Shown in pieces: positions 44,182 to 54,162 of a stretch of 64,000 nt of DNA. Under the pieces are notes generated by a model. The model was given only the letters and a program-made list of their open reading frames with translations, searched no databases and was not told the DNA's origin. The position numbers were made by a program, and so were the translations under genes. Source of the DNA: Flavobacterium rhamnosiphilum (lineage in GTDB: Bacteria; Bacteroidota; Bacteroidia; Flavobacteriales; Flavobacteriaceae); contig NZ_SMLG01000003.1 of the NCBI RefSeq assembly GCF_004349195.1, positions 62,001-126,000 on the forward strand, in the 5' to 3' direction. Positions within the stretch are counted from its first letter, which is position 1; each line of letters starts with the position of its first letter.

Positions 44182-45294
44182 ATGAAATATTATATTATAG
44201 CGGGTGAAGCTTCAGGCGATTTGCATGGTTCAAATTTGATGAAAGAACTGTATAAAAAAGATCCAAATGCTGACATCCGATTTTGGGGTGGAGATTTGAT
44301 GAAAAATGTTGGCGGCACTTTAGTCAAACACTATCGAGAATTGGCATTTATGGGTTTCATCGAAGTAATTTTCAATTTAAAAACTATTTTGAATAACATC
44401 AAAATATGCAAAAAAGACATTCTTGAATTTCAGCCCGATGTTCTTATTTTCATAGATTATCCCGGTTTTAATTTGCGCATTGCAAAATGGGCCAAAGCGT
44501 TAGGCATGAAAACACACTATTATATTTCCCCTCAAATCTGGGCTTGGAAAGAAAGCCGAATTACCGATATCAAACACGACATTGATAAAATGTACGTGAT
44601 TTTACCTTTCGAAAAACAATTCTACGAGGACAAACATCATTTCCCGGTTGAGTTTGTGGGGCATCCGCTGATTGACGCTATTCACAACCAACCCGCAGTT
44701 GATCCAATACTTTTTAGAAAAGAAAATCAATTAGACGAAAAACCAATTATCGCTATTTTACCAGGCAGCAGAAAACAGGAAATCACTAAAATGCTATCTG
44801 TAATGTTGAGCGTTGTAAATGATTTTCCCGACTATCAATTTGTAATCGCTGGTGCTCCGAGTCAGGAATTCTCTTTTTATAAAAATTTCATTTCTCATGA
44901 AAATATAAAATTCATCTCCAATAAAACTTATGATTTATTGCGAAATTCAACAGCCGCATTAGTTACTTCAGGAACTGCAACACTGGAGACGGCACTTTTT
45001 AAAGTTCCGGAAGTAGTCTGTTACAAAGGCAGCTGGGCTTCCTACCAAATTGCGAAACGAATCATTACACTTAAATACATCTCATTAGTAAACTTGATAA
45101 TGGATGAAGAAGTGGTCACCGAATTGATTCAAGAGCAATGTACCACAAAACGCATTAGTGAAGAACTAAAAAAAATCCTGGAATCCAATCATCGCAATAC
45201 GCTTTTAGAAAAATATGCGTTATTAGAAGAGAAATTAGGTGGCATTGGCGCCAGCAAAAAAACCGCTGAATTCATCGTATCTGATTTACAGTAA
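44182..45294 (+). CDS. lpxB: Lipid-A-disaccharide synthase
   Basis: 370 residues. GT19 glycosyltransferase that joins UDP-diacylglucosamine and lipid X on the inner leaflet to make the lipid A disaccharide. Motifs: IIAGEASGDLHGSNLM near the N-terminus, FWGGDLMKNVGG, IDYPGFNLRIAKWA (about 93-106), the YYISPQIWAWKESR segment (about 113-126), LPFEKQFY, HPLIDAI, ILPGSRKQEI (about 195-204) and SGTATLETALFKVPEVVCYK (in part; near 264-284). Complete and normal length. Confidence 0.96.
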   Translation: MKYYIIAGEASGDLHGSNLMKELYKKDPNADIRFWGGDLMKNVGGTLVKHYRELAFMGFIEVIFNLKTILNNIKICKKDILEFQPDVLIFIDYPGFNLRIAKWAKALGMKTHYYISPQIWAWKESRITDIKHDIDKMYVILPFEKQFYEDKHHFPVEFVGHPLIDAIHNQPAVDPILFRKENQLDEKPIIAILPGSRKQEITKMLSVMLSVVNDFPDYQFVIAGAPSQEFSFYKNFISHENIKFISNKTYDLLRNSTAALVTSGTATLETALFKVPEVVCYKGSWASYQIAKRIITLKYISLVNLIMDEEVVTELIQEQCTTKRISEELKKILESNHRNTLLEKYALLEEKLGGIGASKKTAEFIVSDLQ

Positions 45295-45341
45295 TTTACA
45301 GATAATTTGTAAATATTAAAATTCATCAAAAATATATTCTT

Positions 45342-45863
45342 TTGAAACATTTCGCATTCCTACTATTGATTCTTGTTTTTTTTACGGCTTGTAAATCGAC
45401 TTCTCCAATAGTCACTTCTAAAAAGTCAGACACAAAAAAAGAGAAACTAACGAAATCCGACAAAAGAAAAACAAATCATCTGGCAGAAGAACTAATTGAT
45501 GCAGCAGCTGAAAATCTTGGAGTAAAATATAAACATGGAGGCACAACAAAAGCAGGTTTTGATTGTTCCGGTTTGATGTATACTATTTTTGACTCTAACA
45601 ATATAACCCTTCCACGCAACTCTTATCAACAGTCAAAAATAGGTGTTGTTATAAATCCCGAACGCGAACAGGCACAAAAAGGAGACTTAATATTTTTCAA
45701 AACCAACAAAAATTCACAAATAAATCACGTTGGAATCGTCATTGAGGTCAATGATGATGAGATAAAATTCATTCATTCCTCTACTTCAAAAGGAGTAATT
45801 ATTTCCTCGACAAAAGAACCGTATTATAAAAACTCATTGGTACAATTGAATCGGGTGTTATAG
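45342..45863 (+). CDS. NlpC/P60 (C40) peptidase lipoprotein
   Basis: 173 residues, starting at a TTG codon at 45342. A lipoprotein signal sequence (MKHFAFLLLILVFFTAC, Cys at 17) is followed by a Lys-rich linker and the NlpC/P60 domain: catalytic Cys in GFDCSGLMY (about 72-80), His in NHVGIVIEV (about 126-134), and the third polar residue near FIHSS (about 144-148). The family cleaves peptidoglycan stem peptides. No in-frame ATG occurs upstream, and the lipoprotein signal fixes the start. Confidence 0.9.
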   Translation: MKHFAFLLLILVFFTACKSTSPIVTSKKSDTKKEKLTKSDKRKTNHLAEELIDAAAENLGVKYKHGGTTKAGFDCSGLMYTIFDSNNITLPRNSYQQSKIGVVINPEREQAQKGDLIFFKTNKNSQINHVGIVIEVNDDEIKFIHSSTSKGVIISSTKEPYYKNSLVQLNRVL

Positions 45864-45935
45864 ACAACCAAAAACACTTCGTTACTCTACAAAAAAACAA
45901 AGTTGTTTCTTACTAAAAATGCGTACTTTAGATAC

Positions 45936-47975
45936 ATGAAAGTACTCCAATTTCCTTTAGCGAGAATAACAATTGGATTTATTTCAGGAATCCTTCTTGC
46001 TTATTACTTTCCTCCAACACCATCCTTACTCTTTATTTTACTTTTCATATCCATCAGTATTTTTGGAGCATTGTATTTTTTATTCAAAAATAAAAGCAGG
46101 AATGTTTTCTATTTTGGCTTGACAACTTATCTACTATCTTTTCTTATTGGAATTTCGACCCAAGTAATTCACATTGATCATTTTCAAAAAAGCAATTACA
46201 TCCACAATAAAGCTATTTTTGAACAACCCCATTCCATTTCCATAATCATTCGTGAAAAACTAAAAAACTCTCCGTTTAGTGACCGCTACATTGCCATTAT
46301 AAATCGTATAAATGAGAAAAAACAAACTGGAAGAATCATTTTAAACCTTCAAAAGGACAGCTTGCATCATGAATTCGAGATTGGGACACCTTTACTTATT
46401 GAGGGAGTTTTATCTAAAAATAGACCTCCTAATAATCCAAACCAATTTGATTACAGCAAATACCTCGAAAACAAACAAATCTATGCGCAACTGTATGCTG
46501 ATGTTGATGAAATCAAAATTGGTTCTGAAATAGAGAAAAATATCTGGTATTATTCCTCTAAATTAAGGACAAGAATTATTCATAATTTAGAAAAAAATAA
46601 TTTCCATAAAACTGAATTAAATGTCGCTATTGCTTTAATAATGGGACAACAGCAGGATATTTCACCAGAAATTATTCGGGATTATCAATATGCCGGAGCG
46701 GTACATATTTTATCAGTCTCAGGACTGCACATTGGTTTCATTTTAATTTTTGTCACCTTTATGCTAAAACCTATTCCTAACACTAAACGCGGCTCATTCA
46801 TAAAATTACTTATCATTATTCTCTCTTTATTCACTTTCGGAATCATTGCCGGTTTAGCACCTTCGGTAGTGCGTTCCGTAACTATGTTTTCGTTTGTTGC
46901 CATTGGAAATCATTTACGAAGAAGTGTCAATATTTACCACACTTTATTGGTTTCCATCTTACTGATTCTACTTTTTGAGCCTTCTTTTTTATTTGACGTT
47001 GGCTTCCAGTTAAGCTATCTGGCCTTATTTTTCATTATTTGGTTGCAACCGCTTTTAGTCTCAATTTGGTCGCCTAAAAATAGGGTTTTAAAATATTTTG
47101 GGGGCATTCTCACTCTTTCGTTTGCCGCACAAATAGGCACTTTACCCTTGAGTATCTATTATTTCCATCAATTTCCGGGCTTATTTTTTGTGACCAATTT
47201 AATTATCATTCCGATACTGAGCATCATTATGATTTTGGGTGTTTTGGTCATGCTTTTAGCTGCATTTAATAGCATTCCAATCTTCCTTTCACAACTATTA
47301 GAATGGAGCATTTATTTCTTGAATAAAATCATTAATACAATTGCGTCTTTGGAACAATTTATAATACAAGATATTCCATTGCATTTTTATCTGTTGCTTA
47401 GCAGTTATTTAGTAATTATAACTGCTATCATTTGGCTAAAGAAACCAAGTTTTAATACGTTAATAATGACTCTAGTTTCAATTATCATTGTACAAATTTC
47501 ATCTCTGAGTATTCAATGGAACATTCAAAACGAACAAGAATGGATTGTTTTCAACATCAGAAGAAACACATTGTTTGCAGAGCGAAACGGGAAAAACATA
47601 ACGGTCTACGCCAATGATAGTATTTTGAAAACCGCTCAAAGAAACAATGCTTTAAAGTCGTATCGAGTGGAGAATTTAAGCACTCTGAAAGAGAAAAAAG
47701 GACTACAAAACCTTTTTTATTTTAATGGAAAAAAGATTTTCATTTTAGACAGTTCCGGCGTTTTCCCAAAAAATGTAAATCCGGATGTCATCATACTGAC
47801 TCAATCTCCTAAAATAAATTTTGATCGCTTGTTGCAGACAACTAAACCAAAGATGGTCGTAGCGGATGCCTCTAATTACAAAACTATTCAAAAACAGTGG
47901 AAAGCGACTTGTATGAAACAAAAAATCCCTTTTCACGCTACGAGTGAAAAGGGATATTATAAATTGAATGACTAA
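45936..47975 (+). CDS. comEC: ComEC/Rec2-family DNA uptake channel
   Basis: 679 residues from the ATG at 45936 (11 residues shorter than an upstream TTG-started frame). Inner-membrane channel for transformation DNA. N-terminal helices and the OB-like DUF4131 region (about 45-170), the competence domain with the signature HILSVSGLHIGFILIF (about 255-270) and GLAPSVVRSVTMFSF (about 305-320), then about eight further helices. The C-terminal beta-lactamase-like domain of classical ComEC is reduced to about 145 residues without the HxHxDH motif. The gene abuts the convergent thioredoxin gene with no intergenic base. Confidence 0.9.
   Translation: MKVLQFPLARITIGFISGILLAYYFPPTPSLLFILLFISISIFGALYFLFKNKSRNVFYFGLTTYLLSFLIGISTQVIHIDHFQKSNYIHNKAIFEQPHSISIIIREKLKNSPFSDRYIAIINRINEKKQTGRIILNLQKDSLHHEFEIGTPLLIEGVLSKNRPPNNPNQFDYSKYLENKQIYAQLYADVDEIKIGSEIEKNIWYYSSKLRTRIIHNLEKNNFHKTELNVAIALIMGQQQDISPEIIRDYQYAGAVHILSVSGLHIGFILIFVTFMLKPIPNTKRGSFIKLLIIILSLFTFGIIAGLAPSVVRSVTMFSFVAIGNHLRRSVNIYHTLLVSILLILLFEPSFLFDVGFQLSYLALFFIIWLQPLLVSIWSPKNRVLKYFGGILTLSFAAQIGTLPLSIYYFHQFPGLFFVTNLIIIPILSIIMILGVLVMLLAAFNSIPIFLSQLLEWSIYFLNKIINTIASLEQFIIQDIPLHFYLLLSSYLVIITAIIWLKKPSFNTLIMTLVSIIIVQISSLSIQWNIQNEQEWIVFNIRRNTLFAERNGKNITVYANDSILKTAQRNNALKSYRVENLSTLKEKKGLQNLFYFNGKKIFILDSSGVFPKNVNPDVIILTQSPKINFDRLLQTTKPKMVVADASNYKTIQKQWKATCMKQKIPFHATSEKGYYKLND
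47919..47955 (-). terminator. Terminator of the thioredoxin gene, inside comEC
   Basis: ATCCCTTTTCAC (47925-47936) and GTGAAAAGGGAT (47944-47955) are 12-bp perfect arms with a 7-nt loop. On the minus strand the stem is followed by TTTTTTG, so it terminates the thioredoxin transcript; on the plus strand the same bases encode comEC residues near its C-terminus. Confidence 0.75.
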
Positions 47976-48437
47976 TTATTTCTTCTGTAGAAATCCATTT
48001 GCAACAGCTAACCATGCAGATGGTCCACCAGCAACGTAACCTGTACTTCCTAAACCTTCAAAATTCACTTTACCCTCTTTGGCTGTACCATTGGCAAAGT
48101 GGATTGTAGGAAATCCTTGAATTCCAAAAGCTTGTTGCAATTCCTCGTTTTGTTTTTTAATCTCAGGAGTCTGTGCTGCTCTTCTAGGATAATCCAATTC
48201 AACTAAAACCACATTTTTTTTGGCCCAAGCAGCAAATTCTGGTGTTTTTAAAACCTCTTTTTGCAACCTGATACACCAACCGCACCAGTCGCTTCCCGTA
48301 AAAAACAACAACATTGGTTTTTTAGTCTTATTAGAAACTTCCATAGCCTTAGTGACATTGGTTTCCCAAACTAATTCTTGTGCTTCAACGGCAAATGAAC
48401 CTGCAAACAATACTAAAGCAACTATTATTTTCTTCAT
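47976..48437 (-). CDS. Periplasmic thioredoxin-family protein
   Basis: 153 residues with a signal peptide (MKKIIVALVLFAGSFAVEA). The thioredoxin fold has a CGWC active site in GSDWCGWCIRLQKEVL (about 47-62; WCGWC) and a cis-Pro region QGFPTIHFANG (about 108-118). It resembles secreted thioredoxin-like proteins (DUF255/thioredoxin_7 type) that keep envelope proteins reduced. Its stop codon touches that of comEC, with no spacer, and its terminator lies within comEC. Substrates are unknown. Confidence 0.88.
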   Translation of the reverse strand: MKKIIVALVLFAGSFAVEAQELVWETNVTKAMEVSNKTKKPMLLFFTGSDWCGWCIRLQKEVLKTPEFAAWAKKNVVLVELDYPRRAAQTPEIKKQNEELQQAFGIQGFPTIHFANGTAKEGKVNFEGLGSTGYVAGGPSAWLAVANGFLQKK

Positions 48438-48483
48438 ATTTATAATTTTTAATTATTGATAAATCAAAAATGATGCCTATAAA

Positions 48484-50289
48484 TTATCGAACACCATGCA
48501 TTAATTTCTTAATTACCGGTCCCATCAAAATAGAAAATAAAGCCACCACAATAGATATTATGGCTAACATCCAGAAGAAATAACTCAATCCATGCTCATT
48601 GGCAATTTTATCAATATTTTCCCCAAACATACCAGCTCCTTTCATTCCTATTGCAACTGCAAGATACCAAACTCCAAACATAAATGCAATCATTCTTGCA
48701 GGAACTAATTTACTCACATAAGATAATCCTACAGGAGAAATACACAATTCAGCCATAGTATGGAAAAGATAGACCAAAATTAACCAAATCATACTTACTG
48801 AAGCTGTTTTTGCACCTGCCTCGATTCCGTTTGCACCAAAAGCGACACAAGCCATACCAAGTGCTAATAATCCCATACCAATTCCGTATTTTAAATTAGC
48901 TGAAGGATTGTATTTACTTTCCCACCATTTTGAAAATAATGGCGCTAATGAAATAATGAACAATGAATTTAATGTAGAAAACCAAGTTGCAGGAACTTCA
49001 GTCAATGCAGTAGTCACTTTATCAATTTTTAACGCCTGCAAAGTATCATCTGACAATGATAAATATCCTGCAGTGTAATAGTCTTTAGCCAACATCCATA
49101 TTGCTATTGTCCAAATAATCACAAAACTCACACTTAGAATAACATTTGCAATAGCATAAAGTTTAAAAGTTTGTTTGAATAATAAGATCAATACCCAAGT
49201 GATAATCACTAATGGTAAAATAGTAATCAATGAATTCATCACTAAGAATACTACACTCCAATTACCTGTTAAAACTCGATCCGTATAATCATTCGCAAAA
49301 ATGGTTAAACTGTTTGGAGATTGTTCGAAAATAGCCCAAAAGAAAATAGTTAGAAACGCGAAGAATGTAACTGCTATTAATTTTTCCTTGGTAATTTTAG
49401 AATATTGAGTAAATCTATAAATCAACAATATAATAAATACAACCAGTGCTGAAACTATAGCAATAGAATTACCATTCGCTCCTAAGAAAGAAAAAATATT
49501 TACTTTACCTCCAGATATTTTTGAAGCTGGATCATTCAAAAGCCACAACAAAGCTACTAATGATGAAAATGCAATAGCTACTAATTGTATTGGTGAAAAA
49601 GGATTTCTTTTATCCGTATCCAAAGCTTCTGCTTTCGCTTTGCTTTCTTTGTTTGGTTTTAAACCAATATCTCCAAAGATATTTTGAGACAACCAAAACT
49701 GTAACATTCCAAAGAACATAAAAATTCCGGCTAAACCAAAACCGTAAGTCCACCCCACTTTTTCTCCTAAATAACCACAAAGTAAAATACCAAAGAAAGC
49801 CCCGGCATTTACACCCATGTAGAACAAAGTATAAGCACCATCTTTTTTCTCAGGACGGTCTTTGTACATTTCAGATACGATTGATGTCATGTTTGGCTTG
49901 AAAAAACCATTCCCAAAAACCAACAATACTAATCCTAAATAAATAGAAAATTCTGTTTCAACAGCCATAGAAGCATGTCCTAAAGTCATCAAGCTTGCGC
50001 CGACAACAACAGCCCATCTAAAACCAATTACTTTATCGGCAAAATAACCGCCTAACATTGTGGATAAATAAACCAAACCTACGTAGGATCCAAATAACGC
50101 AGAAGCATTTTCACGAGTCCATTCCCAACCACCATCTGTAAAGGAAGCGGTTAAAAATAATATTAATAAAGAACGCATTCCGTAGAATGAAAAACGTTCC
50201 CACATCTCTGTGAAAAACAAAACGAATAGTCCCGCAGGATGTCCTAAAACGGTACTCTTAAAAAATTGATCTGTAGTATTCTGACTCAT
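48484..50289 (-). CDS. POT-family peptide:H+ symporter 1
   Basis: 601 residues, about 14 membrane helices. Imports di- and tripeptides with protons. The POT signatures are present: MWERFSFYGMRSLLILFL (about 29-46, the ExxERFxYYG motif), and FYMGVNAGAFFGILLCGYLGE (in part; about 155-175, PTR2 signature). Extra loops around 200-240 and 385-415 make it longer than its neighbour. It lies 4 bp downstream of a second POT gene and the DPP IV gene. Together they form a peptide-use operon. Confidence 0.94.
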   Translation of the reverse strand: MSQNTTDQFFKSTVLGHPAGLFVLFFTEMWERFSFYGMRSLLILFLTASFTDGGWEWTRENASALFGSYVGLVYLSTMLGGYFADKVIGFRWAVVVGASLMTLGHASMAVETEFSIYLGLVLLVFGNGFFKPNMTSIVSEMYKDRPEKKDGAYTLFYMGVNAGAFFGILLCGYLGEKVGWTYGFGLAGIFMFFGMLQFWLSQNIFGDIGLKPNKESKAKAEALDTDKRNPFSPIQLVAIAFSSLVALLWLLNDPASKISGGKVNIFSFLGANGNSIAIVSALVVFIILLIYRFTQYSKITKEKLIAVTFFAFLTIFFWAIFEQSPNSLTIFANDYTDRVLTGNWSVVFLVMNSLITILPLVIITWVLILLFKQTFKLYAIANVILSVSFVIIWTIAIWMLAKDYYTAGYLSLSDDTLQALKIDKVTTALTEVPATWFSTLNSLFIISLAPLFSKWWESKYNPSANLKYGIGMGLLALGMACVAFGANGIEAGAKTASVSMIWLILVYLFHTMAELCISPVGLSYVSKLVPARMIAFMFGVWYLAVAIGMKGAGMFGENIDKIANEHGLSYFFWMLAIISIVVALFSILMGPVIKKLMHGVR

Positions 50290-50293
50290 ATAA

Positions 50294-51838
50294 TTAGTTG
50301 TTTAATTCTTTATCTACTCCGTGCATTAATTTTTTTATTACTGGCGAAAGTGCCAATAGAACAATTCCAAAACCAAGTCCAGTATAAAATAGGTATTCAA
50401 AAAGTACTAAGTAACTCTGTTTTGCTAAATTTAAATCGGGTGCTGTACCATTTGAAGTATCGACAGAAGCTATATTAGCTAAAATGGAAGCAATAAATTC
50501 GGAACTGGCTGTTGCCAAAAACCAAACGCCCATCATGAACCCAACGATTTTTACCGGAGACAATTTGGTAACTGCTGAAAGTCCAACAGGCGACAGGCAT
50601 AATTCTCCACAAGTATGTAAAAAGTAGGTAAGAATTAACCAAATCATGGCTACTTTCCCCATCCCTGACAAACTAATTCCTAAAACTAAAGACCCAAAAC
50701 CTAAACCTACCAACAACAATGCTATTGAAAATTTCACTGCAGTATTTGGATTGTATTTCCCTAGCTTTACCCACAACCACGCAAAAACCGGTGCTAATAA
50801 AATTATAAACAATGCATTAAAACTCAAAAATTGGCTAGCGGTTATGGTATATCCAAAAACTGTTCTGTCTAAAATGCGGTCTGCAAATAAATTTAATGAA
50901 GTATACGCTTGTTCAAATAATGCCCAAAAGATAATCGTAAAAACAATCAAAATGGTTAAAGCCATTAATTGCTCTCTTGCTTTTTTATCCAATTGCGTAA
51001 CGGCATAATAGACAATATAAATAAACGAAACTGCTCCAGCAAACATCAAGGAATAGGAAACCACTTCATGACGTTGCACCATTTGCCAAAAAATCAATGC
51101 CGAAGAAGCACTTAGCAAATAAATTAGCCATTCGTTCTTTATCCCGAACGATCTTTTCTCCAAAATTTCAGGCACGGAAGTTTCCCCTTTCCCCATTAAT
51201 AATTTCCTTCCGGAAATAAAAGTCAATAGTCCAAAAAACATTCCGATACCGGCTGCTGCAAAACCATAACTCCATCCATAAGTTTCTCCAAGCCAACCAC
51301 AAATTAATGTAGCCATAAAAGATCCCAAGTTGATTCCCATGTAAAACAAAGTGAATCCAGAATCTCTTCTTTTATCGCCCGTTTCATATAATTCTCCCAC
51401 TAATGAAGAGATATTAGCTTTTAGAAAACCGACACCGACAATTATTAAGGATAATGAAAAGTAAAATATTTGCAAGGCGGTTTCGTCCCGTGTAATTTCG
51501 CCAGTAATGGATTCAGTTGCGGCATTCCCTTCATAAGCCATTCCTAAATGACCCAAAACAAGCATAATACCTCCAAAAACAATCGCTTTTCTAAATCCCA
51601 GATAGCGATCAGCTATAAAACCGCCTAAAACTGGCACTGCATACACCAAAGCAGCGTAGCTTCCAATCAGTAAATTCCCTGAGGTATCCGAAAACAAATG
51701 GTACTTTGTCAGATAAAAAATCAACAAGGCTTTCATTCCATAAAATGAAAAGCGTTCCCACATTTCGGTAAAAAACAATATAAAAAGCGCCCTTGGATGT
51801 CCAAAAAATTCTTTCTTATTCAATGAGTCGTTTGTCAT
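50294..51838 (-). CDS. POT-family peptide:H+ symporter 2
   Basis: 514 residues, about 12-14 helices, closely related in pattern to its downstream neighbour (tandem duplication with divergence). Signatures: EMWERFSFYGMKALLIFYL (about 24-42) and FYMGINLGSFMATLICGWLGE (in part; about 165-185). It lies between the DPP IV gene (gap 9 bp) and the first POT gene (gap 4 bp), all on the minus strand. Two different transporters side by side may divide substrates by size or charge, an inference only. Confidence 0.94.
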   Translation of the reverse strand: MTNDSLNKKEFFGHPRALFILFFTEMWERFSFYGMKALLIFYLTKYHLFSDTSGNLLIGSYAALVYAVPVLGGFIADRYLGFRKAIVFGGIMLVLGHLGMAYEGNAATESITGEITRDETALQIFYFSLSLIIVGVGFLKANISSLVGELYETGDKRRDSGFTLFYMGINLGSFMATLICGWLGETYGWSYGFAAAGIGMFFGLLTFISGRKLLMGKGETSVPEILEKRSFGIKNEWLIYLLSASSALIFWQMVQRHEVVSYSLMFAGAVSFIYIVYYAVTQLDKKAREQLMALTILIVFTIIFWALFEQAYTSLNLFADRILDRTVFGYTITASQFLSFNALFIILLAPVFAWLWVKLGKYNPNTAVKFSIALLLVGLGFGSLVLGISLSGMGKVAMIWLILTYFLHTCGELCLSPVGLSAVTKLSPVKIVGFMMGVWFLATASSEFIASILANIASVDTSNGTAPDLNLAKQSYLVLFEYLFYTGLGFGIVLLALSPVIKKLMHGVDKELNN

Positions 51839-51847
51839 AAAGCGCTG

Positions 51848-54019
51848 TTATAAATTTTCTTTGATAAAATTAGTCATTTTTGTGTACAATTGAATTCTGG
51901 TTTTACCACCATAAATCCCGTGATTATTGTCTGGGTAAATTTGTGAGTCAAATTGTTTGTTGGCCTGAATCAACGCTTCCATCATTTGCATGGAGTTTTG
52001 AACATGAACATTATCATCTCCTGAACCATGAATCAAAAGAAATTTTCCTTTCAATTTGTCCACATGATTTATAGGTGAATTATCATCGTATCCGTTTGCA
52101 TTTTCCTGCGGAGTCTGCATGTAACGTTCCGTGTACACACTGTCATAAAAACGCCAGTTCGTAACCGGAGCTACAGCAATTGCCATCTTGAAAACATCAT
52201 TTCCTTTCATGATACAATTTGAAGCCATAAATCCTCCATACGACCAGCCAAATATACCAATTCTAGATTTATCTGCAAATGGATAATTTCCTATTACTTT
52301 GGCCGCATCAATTTGGTCTTCCACTTCGTATTTCCCTAACTCTTTTTGGGTGCATTTTTTAAACTCAGCTCCTTTAAAACCAGTTCCTCGTCCGTCAACA
52401 CAAGCTACAATATAACCTTGTTGTGACAACATCATAAACCAATAATCATCCGTGCTATTCCAATCATTATTCACTTGTTGTGAACCCGGACCAGAATATT
52501 GGAACATGAAAACAGGATATTTTTTGGTTGAATCAAAATCTTTTGGCTTAATCAGCCAAGCATTTAGTTCATTCCCTTTTTCTGTTTTTAAAACAAAAAA
52601 CTCTTTAGCCGGTAAATTATACCCTTTTAGTTTTGTAGCCAATGATTCATTGTTTTCAATAACCTGTACTTGTTTTCCAACTTTAGCATCGTTCAACGTA
52701 TAAGTCGTAGGTTGAGACGCACTAGAAAATGTGTTGATGTAATATTGAAAATTTGGACTGAATGTCGCCGCATTCGTTCCTGTATTTTGTGACAAACGTA
52801 CTTTGTTTTTTCCGTCAAGACCTATTCTGTACACATCTCTATTAATCGATCCATTTTCAACCGACTGATAGAAAACCGTATTTGTCTTTTCGTCTAAACC
52901 ATAATAATTAGTTATTTCCCATTTTCCTTTGGTCAGTTGGTTTTTCAATTTTCCGTTTTTATCATATAAGTAAATATGATTGAAACCATCTTTCTCGCTG
53001 GTCCAAATAAAACTATTGTCCTTCAAGAAAGTCAAGTTATCCGTAACATCAACATACGCTTTATCTTTTTCGTTCAAAACTACTTTTGCAACTCCTGAAT
53101 TACCATCGATAAACAGCAAATCCAAATTATTTTGGTGGCGATTCAATACCTGAGCAGACAATGTATTCGCATCATTCGTCCATTTCATTCTGGCGATATA
53201 AAAATCATTGTAATTCCCCAGATTTATATTTTTTACCGCATTCGAGTTTACATCATAAATATGTAAAGAAACTAAAGCATTCTTCTCACCGGCTTTAGGA
53301 TATTTAAAGGTTTGTATCATTGGATACAACTCTTTACCAAACATTGACATCGAAAATTCCGGAACCTGACTTTCGTCAAAACGTATGTAGGCTACTTTTT
53401 TGCTGTCAGCGCTCCAATCAAAAGCTTTCACAAAAGCAAATTCTTCTTCGTAAACCCAATCCGTAATACCGTTAATAATACTGTTTTTTTGTCCGTCTGT
53501 AGTTATTGGAGTCGATTTATTAGAAGCTAAATCATATACATACAGATTATTTTCTTTGGCGTACGCTATCTTTTTTCCATCAGGTGAAAAAGTGGGTTCC
53601 TGAACCTGAAAATCAAATAACTTTTTTAATTTTTTACTGGCTATATCGTACAAATAATAATCAGCAGTAAACGAGTGACGGAAGATTTGGTTGGTGTTAC
53701 AAGCCAATAAAATCATTTTTTCTGAAGCATCAAACGTATAACTGTCAATCCCGTTTGATAAATCCTTGTGGGATTTTGTATCTATAAGTGTAGCTGTTTT
53801 TTTCAAAGTTGCAAAATCATACAAATCGATTTGCACACTTCTGGACTGGCTGTCTAAATTCAATACCGTGTATTGGTTTGTATTTTTCATGGACTGTAAT
53901 TCATCCATTCCTTGAGCACCAAATGTGCCGTTATAAATTTCATCAATTGTGATTTTTTGCTGGCCGACAACAGTAAAACATAGGAATAAAAATAATGCAA
54001 TAATTTTTTTCGAATACAT
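51848..54019 (-). CDS. S9 family dipeptidyl peptidase IV
   Basis: 723 residues with a signal peptide (MYSKKIIALFLFLCFTVVG). An eight-bladed beta-propeller domain (about 30-465) is followed by the alpha/beta hydrolase domain: catalytic Ser in FGWSYGGFMASN (about 588-599), Asp in IHGSGDDNVHVQN and His in DNNHGIYGG (about 698-706). The double-Glu DWVYEEEF near 185-195 is the substrate-binding motif of DPP IV. It releases Xaa-Pro dipeptides from proteins outside the cell; the adjacent POT genes would import them. Confidence 0.95.
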   Translation of the reverse strand: MYSKKIIALFLFLCFTVVGQQKITIDEIYNGTFGAQGMDELQSMKNTNQYTVLNLDSQSRSVQIDLYDFATLKKTATLIDTKSHKDLSNGIDSYTFDASEKMILLACNTNQIFRHSFTADYYLYDIASKKLKKLFDFQVQEPTFSPDGKKIAYAKENNLYVYDLASNKSTPITTDGQKNSIINGITDWVYEEEFAFVKAFDWSADSKKVAYIRFDESQVPEFSMSMFGKELYPMIQTFKYPKAGEKNALVSLHIYDVNSNAVKNINLGNYNDFYIARMKWTNDANTLSAQVLNRHQNNLDLLFIDGNSGVAKVVLNEKDKAYVDVTDNLTFLKDNSFIWTSEKDGFNHIYLYDKNGKLKNQLTKGKWEITNYYGLDEKTNTVFYQSVENGSINRDVYRIGLDGKNKVRLSQNTGTNAATFSPNFQYYINTFSSASQPTTYTLNDAKVGKQVQVIENNESLATKLKGYNLPAKEFFVLKTEKGNELNAWLIKPKDFDSTKKYPVFMFQYSGPGSQQVNNDWNSTDDYWFMMLSQQGYIVACVDGRGTGFKGAEFKKCTQKELGKYEVEDQIDAAKVIGNYPFADKSRIGIFGWSYGGFMASNCIMKGNDVFKMAIAVAPVTNWRFYDSVYTERYMQTPQENANGYDDNSPINHVDKLKGKFLLIHGSGDDNVHVQNSMQMMEALIQANKQFDSQIYPDNNHGIYGGKTRIQLYTKMTNFIKENL

Positions 54020-54162
54020 GATGTTTATTTAAATGTAAAAACTGTCAATTTTAGTGAAAAATTTACAATAATTTTACATTTGATGTGTTAAATGTTAAAA
54101 ACAATATTTTTAATGCCCATTTATTGAGGATAATATGATTGTTAACAAAACGGCTAAAAGCG

